From Gammaproteobacteria bacterium (GTDB lineage: Bacteria > Pseudomonadota > Gammaproteobacteria > UBA6429 > Thiohalophilaceae): a stretch of DNA of 5,045 nucleotides. A program made the position numbers and the translations under genes. The stretch's first letter is position 1. Each line of letters begins with the position of its first letter. Positions 1 through 5,045 of this stretch are shown here, in pieces. Under the pieces are notes generated by a model. That model was given only the letters and a program-made list of their open reading frames with translations, was not told where the DNA came from and made no database searches. Where the stretch lies: positions 1 to 5,045 of the forward strand of contig JAOULB010000193.1 in assembly GCA_029882235.1 (NCBI GenBank), in the 5' to 3' direction.

Positions 1-219
1 ATTGTCGGTGCTGAATATTTATTACGCATGTTGCCCAAGGGCACGCATGATTACAGCAAGTTCATTAAACCCTCTGAACTGGAAAGCTGGATACGTGCCG
101 CTGATCTCAATGTGCGAGAACTCACCGGCATGAGTTACAACCCCTTAAGCAAACGCTATACGCTGGGCTATGATGTCGATGTGAATTATCTCATGCATTG
201 CCAGAAGCCCACTGAATAA
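1..219 (+). CDS. ubiG: Ubiquinone biosynthesis O-methyltransferase UbiG, C-terminal fragment
   Basis: This is the last 72 codons of a gene whose start lies before the window; the stop is TAA at 217-219. UbiG is an S-adenosylmethionine-dependent methyltransferase that performs both O-methylation steps of ubiquinone (coenzyme Q) synthesis. The fragment begins IVGAEYLLRMLPKGTHDY and continues with KFIKPSEL, then YNPLSKRYTLG, and ends DVDVNYLMHCQKPTE. These match the conserved tail of UbiG: the AEY(I/L)LR(M/V)(L/V)PKGTH block, the F(I/V)(K/R)P.EL block, the YNP block and the VDVNY block. The SAM-binding motifs are upstream and cannot be inspected. The next gene starts 10 bases downstream on the same strand, so the two are probably co-transcribed. 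The identification is firm from the tail alone; whether the missing part is intact is unknown. Confidence 0.94.
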   Translation: MVGAEYLLRMLPKGTHDYSKFIKPSELESWIRAADLNVRELTGMSYNPLSKRYTLGYDVDVNYLMHCQKPTE

Positions 220-229
220 AACCATCTGC

Positions 230-898
230 ATGTCGACAGCTGATACCGCTATACGCACTGTTCTATTTGATCTTGATGGCACACTCGCCGATACCGCACC
301 CGATCTGGCCTATGCCTTAAACATCTTGCTTGCAGAGGAAGGTCGCCCGGCGATGCCCTATGAATTAGTGCGCCCAGCCGCATCCCATGGCAGCATCGCC
401 GTAATCAAAGTCGGTTTTGGCATTCAGCCCGAAGATGAGGGCTTTGAAGAACTCAAGCAGCGCTTTCTCGATATTTATGAAAAGAATCTGGATGTGCACA
501 CCTGTATTTTTCCTGGCCTCGAACCCGTGCTGGATAAAATCGAACAGCTGGGTATGAACTGGGGTGTCGTCACCAACAAACCGGGCTGGTTAACGGAACC
601 CGTACTGGAATCACTCAATCTGACTCAGCGCGCGGTCTGTGTCGTCAGCGGCGACACCCTGCCGGAGCGCAAACCCCACCCCGCTCCATTGCTCCATGCC
701 TGCAATATTGCTGGCAGCGAGGCAGCGCAATGCTTATATATAGGAGACGCCGAGCGCGATATTATTGCTGGCCAACGCGCCGGGATGAAAACCCTGGTCG
801 CCCTGTTCGGCTATCTGGGCGAAAATGACCAGCCTGAAAGCTGGCCCGCCGATGGCATGGTGTCCACACCGGCCGAAATTCTTGACTGGTTGCGCTAA
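230..898 (+). CDS. mupP: HAD-superfamily phosphatase, probable N-acetylmuramic acid 6-phosphate phosphatase MupP (Gph-like)
   Basis: A 222-residue soluble HAD hydrolase with all four catalytic motifs. Motif I is FDLDGT, with nucleophile D14 and acid/base D16. Motif II is T115 in VVTNK. Motif III is K148 in RKPHP. Motif IV is IGDAERD at 171-177, with D173 and D177 for magnesium. The helical cap lies between motifs I and II, roughly residues 22-95. Length and motifs fit the phosphoglycolate phosphatase-like group. Adjacency to ubiG and the RPAASHGSIAVIKVGFG cap segment (48-64) favour MupP, which in pseudomonads sits next to ubiG and removes phosphate from MurNAc-6-phosphate in cell-wall recycling towards UDP-MurNAc. 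That substrate is inferred from context and family resemblance; Gph activity on 2-phosphoglycolate is the main alternative. No clear Shine-Dalgarno precedes the ATG, so translation may depend on ubiG 10 bases upstream. Confidence 0.82.
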   Translation: MSTADTAIRTVLFDLDGTLADTAPDLAYALNILLAEEGRPAMPYELVRPAASHGSIAVIKVGFGIQPEDEGFEELKQRFLDIYEKNLDVHTCIFPGLEPVLDKIEQLGMNWGVVTNKPGWLTEPVLESLNLTQRAVCVVSGDTLPERKPHPAPLLHACNIAGSEAAQCLYIGDAERDIIAGQRAGMKTLVALFGYLGENDQPESWPADGMVSTPAEILDWLR

Positions 899-917
899 TC
901 CCACCGCATGATCGGTG

Positions 918-923
918 TATACT
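918..923 (+). promoter_or_regulatory. Possible -10 box upstream of rmuC
   Basis: TATACT matches five of six bases of the sigma-70 -10 consensus and lies 8 bases before the chosen rmuC ATG. There is no good -35 at normal spacing: TTGCGC at 890-895 is 22 bases away and TTGACT at 882-887 is 30 away. If used, transcription would begin at or beyond the ATG at 932, giving a nearly leaderless message. This is a weak, tentative call. Confidence 0.15.
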
Positions 924-931
924 GGGCCGGT

Positions 932-2206
932 ATGCACGAGCTCATTATCTACACCTCCCTTACTATCATTGCTGCCCTGATGGGCGGCCTGCTCACCTAC
1001 CTGCGCCTGCAAAATAAAATTGCCCATTTGCAACAGGAAAACACCGAAGCCAAAACCCGTCTCGACCTGGAACGCAAAAATAGTGAAGAAAAAATTGCGG
1101 CACTTAATCAGGCCCGTGAGCAATTTGCTGAAACCTTTAGCCATCTCTCCTCTCAAGCGTTGAAACACAACAGTGAAGAGTTCCTCAAGCTGGCGCAGGA
1201 GAACATGAAACAATTCCAGACCAAGGCCGAAGGCGATCTGCAACAAAAAGAAAAGGCCATTGAAAATCTGGTTAAGCCGATTAAAGAAGCATTAGATAAA
1301 ACCGAGCAACAGATTCGTAATATCGAAAAAGAACGTAAAGAGGCCTATGGCACACTCCATGGTCATCTGGAAAACATGGCCAAAATGCAGGAGTCTCTAC
1401 AAGGTGAAACGCGTAATCTCGTACAAGCCCTGCGTCGTCCTGAAGTCCGTGGTCAATGGGGTGAAATGACACTCAAGCGACTGGTCGAACTCGCTGGCAT
1501 GGTGGAGTACTGTGATTTCTTTGAACAGGAAAATGTACGTACCGATGAAGGCCGACTGCGACCCGATATGATTATTCGTATGCCTGATAAACGCGAGATC
1601 GTTGTTGATGTCAAAACACCACTCGATGCCTATCTCAATGCCATCGAGGCCAGTGACGAAGTCACACGCAAACAGGAACTGGTTCGTCACGCACGTAATG
1701 TTAAAAAAAGGATTAATGAACTGGCCGATAAAAGTTACTGGAAACAGTTTGCTGACGCGCCGGAGTTTGTGGTTTTATTTATTCCCGGTGAACAGTTTTT
1801 AGGTGCCGCACTGGATGAGGATCGCAGTTTGCTAGAAGAGGCCTTAAGCAAACAGGTTATTCTGGCCACACCGACCAGTTTTGTTGCTCTACTTAGAGCC
1901 GTCGCCTATGGCTGGCGTCAGGAACAACTGGCTGATAATGCCGAACATATTAAGCAAACAGGCGAACAGCTTTATCAGCGCCTGATGACCTATACCGAAC
2001 ATTTAAACAAACTGGGTAAGAGTCTGGAGAGTAGTGTCAAACATTATAATAATAGTGTTGGATCGTTTGATACGCGCATTCTACCCAGTGCCAGAAAGTT
2101 CAAGGAGATGGGAATTAGCGCAGGCAAAGATCCGGAACAACCACAAAAGATTGAAACAGCGCCACGACAACTCGACGCCTTACAATATGAACTTGAAGAT
2201 TCCTGA
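932..2206 (+). CDS. rmuC: DNA recombination protein RmuC
   Basis: RmuC-family protein of 424 residues from this start. In order: a short N-terminal membrane segment (about 3-22, LIIYTSLTIIAALMGGLL), a long charged coiled coil (about 25-165), then the conserved nuclease-like core. The core shows RRPEVRGQWGE (169-178), RPDMII (210-215), VVDVKTPLDAY (224-234, with D226 and K228 resembling a PD-(D/E)xK active site) and FIPGE (283-287). E. coli RmuC is somewhat longer (475 residues). The family is known for limiting inversions at short inverted repeats and, in some studies, for anti-phage roles; the biochemical activity is not well established. The ATG at 932 is chosen because GGGCCGG lies just before it and it places the membrane segment at the very N terminus. 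An in-frame ATG at 908 (eight extra residues, MIGVYWAG) has no ribosome site and is the alternative. The gene follows mupP closely. Confidence 0.95.
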   Translation: MHELIIYTSLTIIAALMGGLLTYLRLQNKIAHLQQENTEAKTRLDLERKNSEEKIAALNQAREQFAETFSHLSSQALKHNSEEFLKLAQENMKQFQTKAEGDLQQKEKAIENLVKPIKEALDKTEQQIRNIEKERKEAYGTLHGHLENMAKMQESLQGETRNLVQALRRPEVRGQWGEMTLKRLVELAGMVEYCDFFEQENVRTDEGRLRPDMIIRMPDKREIVVDVKTPLDAYLNAIEASDEVTRKQELVRHARNVKKRINELADKSYWKQFADAPEFVVLFIPGEQFLGAALDEDRSLLEEALSKQVILATPTSFVALLRAVAYGWRQEQLADNAEHIKQTGEQLYQRLMTYTEHLNKLGKSLESSVKHYNNSVGSFDTRILPSARKFKEMGISAGKDPEQPQKIETAPRQLDALQYELEDS

Positions 2207-2218
2207 TACAATTATCAG
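2203..2218. terminator. Short inverted repeat between convergent genes, possible weak terminator
   Basis: CTGATA (2203-2208) and TATCAG (2213-2218) form a perfect 6-bp stem with the loop CAAT. The repeat begins inside the rmuC stop codon and fills the 15-base gap to the end of the convergent small gene. The position fits a shared terminator, but the stem is AT-rich and neither side has a solid T-run, so intrinsic termination would be inefficient. Confidence 0.25.
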
Positions 2219-2221
2219 AGA

Positions 2222-2431
2222 CTATTTATTCGTGCCTCTAATTTCCTTACCAATACGTTCAACACTTTCACCGACTTTATGCTTAACTTTTTCAGAGAAA
2301 CTCTGTTTGGCAAAGGGATTGGCAATCAGACTGCGGCCTTTGCCTATATTGACACCAAACCACAAGCCTAACAACAGCCCAATGATCAGACCAACCAGCA
2401 AATTTTTGAACTGTATTCTTACTTCACGCAT
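2222..2431 (-). CDS. Hypothetical small single-pass membrane protein with glycine zipper
   Basis: A 69-residue protein on the opposite strand; I do not recognise the family. After a short basic N terminus (MREVRIQFKN), one hydrophobic segment spans about 11-30. In it glycine recurs at every fourth residue (G14, G18, G22, G26, G30), an unbroken glycine zipper typical of close helix-helix packing. A basic link (KGR, 31-33) and a charged, probably amphipathic helical tail (about 45-66, SEKVKHKVGESVERIGKEIRG) follow, predicting a cytoplasmic tail by the positive-inside tendency. An AGG sits close before the ATG (GAACAGGTC then ATG), and no earlier in-frame start is seen. It converges on rmuC and diverges from hpnC. 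The orderly membrane-segment-plus-tail layout, and the lack of any other gene here, argue that it is real. It resembles YtxH-like or other small glycine-rich membrane proteins only in general layout. Function is unknown. Confidence 0.62.
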   Translation of the reverse strand: MREVRIQFKNLLVGLIIGLLLGLWFGVNIGKGRSLIANPFAKQSFSEKVKHKVGESVERIGKEIRGTNK

Positions 2432-2488
2432 GACCTGTTCACCATTTTTTAATAATAATAGTTTCTAACATATCACAGGAAACAGGAC
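2432..2488. promoter_or_regulatory. Divergent AT-rich intergenic region (small membrane gene / hpnC)
   Basis: These 57 bases separate two divergent starts, so any promoter for the hpn operon and any for the small minus-strand gene should lie here or just inside the genes. The centre is AT-rich (T-run at 2445-2450, then AATAATAATA at 2451-2460). On the minus strand TATTAT (2455-2460) matches five of six -10 bases, with only a poor -35 (TTTCCT, 2477-2482, 16-base spacing). On the plus strand a poor pair is ATGACC (2430-2435) with TAATAA (2453-2458). The assignment rests mainly on position; individual boxes are uncertain. Confidence 0.35.
2477..2480 (+). promoter_or_regulatory. Ribosome binding site of hpnC
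   Basis: AGGA lies 8 bases before the hpnC ATG at 2489, a good Shine-Dalgarno match and spacing. A second AGGA at 2484-2487 is too close to the start to be the main site. This is the clearest ribosome site in the window and marks hpnC as the likely entry gene of the hpn operon. Confidence 0.6.
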
Positions 2489-3367
2489 ATGCAAGATCTG
2501 ACACTCGAAAATACCTATCGTGACTGCAAAAATCGTACACGCCAGCATTATGAAAATTTTCCTGTCGCCTCCTGGTTTTTGCCACGTCGAATTCGTCAGG
2601 CGATTATGCTCATCTATACCTTTGCCCGTAATGCCGATGACTTTGCCGATGAAGGTGAACATTCGAAAGAACAACGACTAAAACTACTGGATGATTATGA
2701 CCAGAAGCTAACTACACTGACACAACAGAATGATGATCCCTTCTTCCAGGCGCTGGGTCAGACTATCAAAGCACATAATTTATCAATTCAGCACTTTCAT
2801 GACCTTATTACTGCGTTCAAGCAGGATGTTACAATAACACGTTATAGCAACTTTAATGAGATTCTGAATTATTGCCGATACTCAGCCAACCCTGTTGGCC
2901 GGCTACTCCTCCAGTTATATAAAGTTGACACGCAAACAGCCCTGGCAGCATCAGACAATATCTGTACCGCATTACAGTTAATTAATTTTTATCAGGATTT
3001 GGCTCAGGACTTTGATGAACACCAGCGCATTTATATTGCCGAAGATGAAATGTATCACCTTAATATTACGGCATCACATTTCAAAAACAAAATCAGTGAT
3101 ACGAATATGCAAAAACTAATGCAACAGCAGGTCACTCGCGCACAGGACATGCTGTTAAGCGGCTATCCTTTAAGTCGGCTAATACCGGGCAGAATGGGCT
3201 TTGAATTAAAACTGGTTATTGAAGCCGGATACCGCGTTACTGAAAAACTACTCAGGCATCATGGTGATGTGTTTGCCCGTCCACGTTTGACCCGGCTAGA
3301 TGGCTTGATCATTCTCTGGCGTGCATTTTTTGCACGCAGCAACAAACAAAAAGCCAATGACTCCTGA
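2489..3367 (+). CDS. hpnC: Hydroxysqualene synthase HpnC
   Basis: A 292-residue trans-isoprenyl diphosphate synthase of the squalene/phytoene synthase fold. HpnC converts presqualene diphosphate to hydroxysqualene, the second step of the bacterial three-enzyme squalene route. Diagnostic blocks are HYENFPVASWFLP (20-32), typical of HpnC; the first aspartate-rich motif ARNADDFADE (46-55, D50, D51, D54); YCRYSANPVGRLL (128-140); and the second aspartate-rich region INFYQDLAQDFDEHQRIYI (165-183, D170, D174). The HpnC-style NFYQD replaces the NILRDIRED of HpnD, which separates the two paralogues here. The protein is full length with no signal peptide and is probably cytoplasmic or membrane-associated. 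The ATG has a good AGGA 8 bases upstream. The last 11 bases, including the TGA stop, overlap the start of hpnD, suggesting translational coupling. It is the first gene of the hpnCDE cluster. Confidence 0.96.
   Translation: MQDLTLENTYRDCKNRTRQHYENFPVASWFLPRRIRQAIMLIYTFARNADDFADEGEHSKEQRLKLLDDYDQKLTTLTQQNDDPFFQALGQTIKAHNLSIQHFHDLITAFKQDVTITRYSNFNEILNYCRYSANPVGRLLLQLYKVDTQTALAASDNICTALQLINFYQDLAQDFDEHQRIYIAEDEMYHLNITASHFKNKISDTNMQKLMQQQVTRAQDMLLSGYPLSRLIPGRMGFELKLVIEAGYRVTEKLLRHHGDVFARPRLTRLDGLIILWRAFFARSNKQKANDS
3319..3337 (+). repeat. Perfect inverted repeat (hairpin) before the hpnD start
   Basis: GCGTGCA (3319-3325) and TGCACGC (3331-3337) form a perfect 7-bp, GC-rich stem around a TTTTT loop. 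It lies inside the 3' end of hpnC, where it encodes part of RAFFARS, and ends 19 bases before the hpnD ATG. No T-run follows, so it is not an intrinsic terminator. It could modulate ribosome passage or initiation at the hpnC/hpnD junction, or be a by-product of the coding sequence. Confidence 0.5.
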
Positions 3368-4235
3368 GCAATATTGCCAACAAAAGGCTGCCTCAAGTGG
3401 TTCCAGCTTTTATTACAGCTTCTTGTTCCTGCCACAAGATCAGCGCCAGGCCATCACTGCCCTGTATGCCTTTTGTAGAGAAGTGGATGATATTGTTGAT
3501 AGCAACTTTGAACCCGCAGTGATGCAAGCGAAACTATCCTGGTGGCAAAATGAAGTAGATAAGCTGTATCAAAAGCACCCACAACATCCCGTTACTCAGG
3601 CATTACTCCCCGCAATTGAACACTATCAATTACCCCAGGAACAACTGCTTGAGATTATTGATGGCATGCGCATGGATCTGGAACAGTCTCGCTATAAAGA
3701 CTTTAAAGATCTGTCTCTCTATTGTCATCGTGTTGCCAGCGTAGTGGGTTTGCTGAGTGCAGAAATTTTTGGATATCAGCATCGACAAACACTCAAGTAT
3801 GCGCACAGCCTGGGCACGGCCTTTCAACTGACCAATATCCTGCGTGACATCCGCGAAGATGCACAACGTGGTAGAATTTATCTTCCACAGGATGAACTTG
3901 AAAAGTTTGGTGTGACTGAGCAGGATATTATAAACAACAAGCAGTCTGAAGCATTTAACAAACTCATGCGCTTTCAGAGCGAACGTGCAAGAGCACTCTA
4001 TCAACAGGCATTTGATGAACTCCCTGATGCGGATCGTTATAGCCAACGTACAGGCATCATTATGGCTGCTATTTATTCTGCGACATTAGATGAAATCGAA
4101 AAAGATAATTTTCAGGTCTTTAAACATCGCATCAGTTTAACACCCTTACGTAAACTCTGGCTCGCATGGAAAACAATACGGCAGGAAAAACGCCGCTATA
4201 AAAAATGGCAACGACAGAACAAAACACAACAGTAA
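3357..4235 (+). CDS. hpnD: Presqualene diphosphate synthase HpnD
   Basis: A 292-residue squalene/phytoene synthase-fold enzyme that joins two farnesyl diphosphates into presqualene diphosphate, the first committed step of squalene synthesis by the HpnCDE route. Visible motifs: SSFYYSFLFLP (16-26); the first aspartate-rich motif CREVDDIVD (40-48, D44, D45, D48); YCHRVASVVGLL (122-133); and the second aspartate-rich motif LTNILRDIREDAQRGRIYLP (158-177, D164, D168). These are the strong canonical forms shared with phytoene synthase; the adjacent hpnC and hpnE decide for HpnD. The ATG at 3357 gives MTPEQYCQQKAASSGSSFYY, the usual family N terminus. An in-frame GTG at 3321 would add 12 residues but falls within the hairpin and deep in hpnC, so it is less likely. 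There is no obvious ribosome site; the 11-base overlap with hpnC suggests coupled translation. The C terminus is rich in lysine and arginine (275-289). Confidence 0.95.
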   Translation: MTPEQYCQQKAASSGSSFYYSFLFLPQDQRQAITALYAFCREVDDIVDSNFEPAVMQAKLSWWQNEVDKLYQKHPQHPVTQALLPAIEHYQLPQEQLLEIIDGMRMDLEQSRYKDFKDLSLYCHRVASVVGLLSAEIFGYQHRQTLKYAHSLGTAFQLTNILRDIREDAQRGRIYLPQDELEKFGVTEQDIINNKQSEAFNKLMRFQSERARALYQQAFDELPDADRYSQRTGIIMAAIYSATLDEIEKDNFQVFKHRISLTPLRKLWLAWKTIRQEKRRYKKWQRQNKTQQ

Positions 4236-5045
4236 AGAAACAGCGCTCTGTAATCATTATTGGTGCAGGCTGGGCCGGACTGGCCGCCGCAGTCAAACTG
4301 ATTCACGCCGGTTATAAAGTCACCCTGTTAGAGTCGGCTCGTCAAGTTGGTGGCCGCGCACGTCGTGTGGCATTTAATAAACTTCGCGTTGATAATGGTC
4401 AGCACCTTCTCATCGGTGCCTATCAGGACACCTTAGAGCTGATGTCATTTCTCAAAATTGATCCCGCTGAAAAATTACTACGGCAATCTCTTAGCCTCAC
4501 CTCATATTATAAAAACGGTAAATCAGTATCGCTGTCCACCGCAAATATTATTGCACCTCTGCATTTGTTTGTTGGCCTGCTCCGTGCCGGGGGCTTAAGT
4601 CTTCGAGAACGTGTTCATGCACTGCTGTTTGGTCGCCGCCTGTTTATGCATGGCTTCAAGTTTAAAAATGACATTAGTGTCGAAGCCATGATGCAACGTT
4701 ATAAGCAACCCGCTGGACTATGCGAAAAACTCTGGTACCCCTTATGTATCGCCATTATGAACACTTCACCACAACTGGCATCGGCACAGATTTTTCTGCG
4801 CGTGTTATTCGATAGTTTTAAAGGCAGCAATGAATCATCAGACTTTTTATTTACCCGCGATGACCTGAGCAGCCTGCTACCTGACCCTGCGGTTGAATAT
4901 ATTGAAAAAAATGGCGGCAGCGTCAAACTTGGCCAGCGCGTCACTGCGCTTGATGTGAATGAACATAACAGTATCTCGGTGCAGGTCGATGAACAGGACT
5001 ATCATGCCGAACATGTCATCATTGCCACAACACCACATGCCTGTA
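4205..5045 (+). CDS. hpnE: Hydroxysqualene dehydroxylase HpnE, N-terminal part (cut by window end)
   Basis: The first 280 codons of a flavoprotein of the amine oxidase/phytoene desaturase type; the family usually has roughly 420-450 residues, so about a third is missing. HpnE reductively removes the hydroxyl of hydroxysqualene to give squalene. Visible: the FAD dinucleotide-binding motif VIIIGAGWAGLAAAV (16-30, G20, G22, G25), the ribose-binding acidic residue E43 followed by VGGRAR (48-53), NGQHLLIGAY (64-73), LWYPLCIAIMNTSP (176-189), typical of HpnE, LFTRDDLSSLLPDPA (215-229), and VIIATTP (271-277) of the second FAD-contacting region. The ATG at 4205 is the first possible in-frame start because a TAA lies two codons upstream (4199-4201). 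It overlaps hpnD by 31 bases. AGGA at 4183-4186 is too distant to serve as a normal ribosome site, so coupling to hpnD is likely. The reading frame is open to the window end. Confidence 0.95.
   Translation, partial: MATTEQNTTVKKQRSVIIIGAGWAGLAAAVKLIHAGYKVTLLESARQVGGRARRVAFNKLRVDNGQHLLIGAYQDTLELMSFLKIDPAEKLLRQSLSLTSYYKNGKSVSLSTANIIAPLHLFVGLLRAGGLSLRERVHALLFGRRLFMHGFKFKNDISVEAMMQRYKQPAGLCEKLWYPLCIAIMNTSPQLASAQIFLRVLFDSFKGSNESSDFLFTRDDLSSLLPDPAVEYIEKNGGSVKLGQRVTALDVNEHNSISVQVDEQDYHAEHVIIATTPHAC

Noticed and set aside
734..1246. 170-codon open frame on the minus strand over the end of mupP and the start of rmuC
   Set aside because: It lies entirely opposite two well-supported genes, its composition mirrors their codons, and no recognisable domain or ribosome site is seen.
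1397..1690. Minus-strand open frame inside rmuC
   Set aside because: Opposite the conserved nuclease-like core of RmuC; it is explained by that gene's codon bias.
2034..2468. Plus-strand 144-codon open frame across the rmuC end and the intergenic region
   Set aside because: It overlaps the RmuC C terminus in another frame and runs opposite the small membrane gene. The translation shows no domain, and its beginning is low-complexity isoleucine.
3319..3337. Hairpin as an intrinsic terminator between hpnC and hpnD
   Set aside because: The T-run is in the loop and not after the stem, and the overlapping genes argue against termination here.
3321..3356. Longer hpnD N terminus starting from GTG at 3321
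   Set aside because: It would add 12 residues (MHFLHAATNKKP) not expected for the family, and the GTG lies in a hairpin arm with no ribosome site. The ATG at 3357 overlapping the hpnC stop is more natural.
3630..4046. Minus-strand 138-codon open frame inside hpnD
   Set aside because: Opposite the conserved catalytic motifs of HpnD, with no domain seen in the translation.
2489..4235. hpnC and hpnD as a recent tandem duplication
   Set aside because: They share a fold and motif order, but their motifs are clearly different and each matches its own ancient family, so this is old paralogy and not a local event.
4699..4944. Minus-strand 81-codon open frame inside hpnE
   Set aside because: Opposite conserved HpnE blocks; no independent support.

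Overview
The window looks like a chromosomal segment of a gammaproteobacterium of moderate GC content. The evidence is the order ubiG, then a MupP/Gph-type HAD phosphatase, as seen in pseudomonads and relatives, together with a typical proteobacterial RmuC. The hpnC-hpnD-hpnE cluster suggests a lineage that makes squalene, for hopanoids or C30 carotenoids. The genus cannot be settled from the sequence alone.

Layout: positions 1-219 hold the 3' end of ubiG (ubiquinone O-methyltransferase). Next, 10 bases later, comes a 222-residue HAD hydrolase (230-898), most likely MupP (MurNAc-6-phosphate phosphatase), although such genes are often labelled phosphoglycolate phosphatase. rmuC follows (about 932-2206), encoding a membrane-anchored coiled-coil protein with a nuclease-like domain. 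A small gene on the opposite strand (2222-2431) converges on rmuC. It encodes an unrecognised 69-residue single-pass membrane protein with a very regular glycine zipper. A 57-base AT-rich spacer separates it from the divergent hpn cluster.

The right half (2489 to the window end) is an overlapping operon. hpnD converts two farnesyl diphosphates to presqualene diphosphate, hpnC converts that to hydroxysqualene, and hpnE (cut by the window edge) reduces it to squalene. The genes overlap by 11 bases (hpnC/hpnD) and 31 bases (hpnD/hpnE), so translational coupling is likely. The cyclase or desaturase that would reveal the fate of the squalene lies outside the window.

Most of the window is recognisable housekeeping or secondary-lipid metabolism. 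No wholly new system is evident. The least explained items are the antisense glycine-zipper protein and a perfect hairpin just before hpnD. No tRNA, rRNA, CRISPR array or mobile element was seen.
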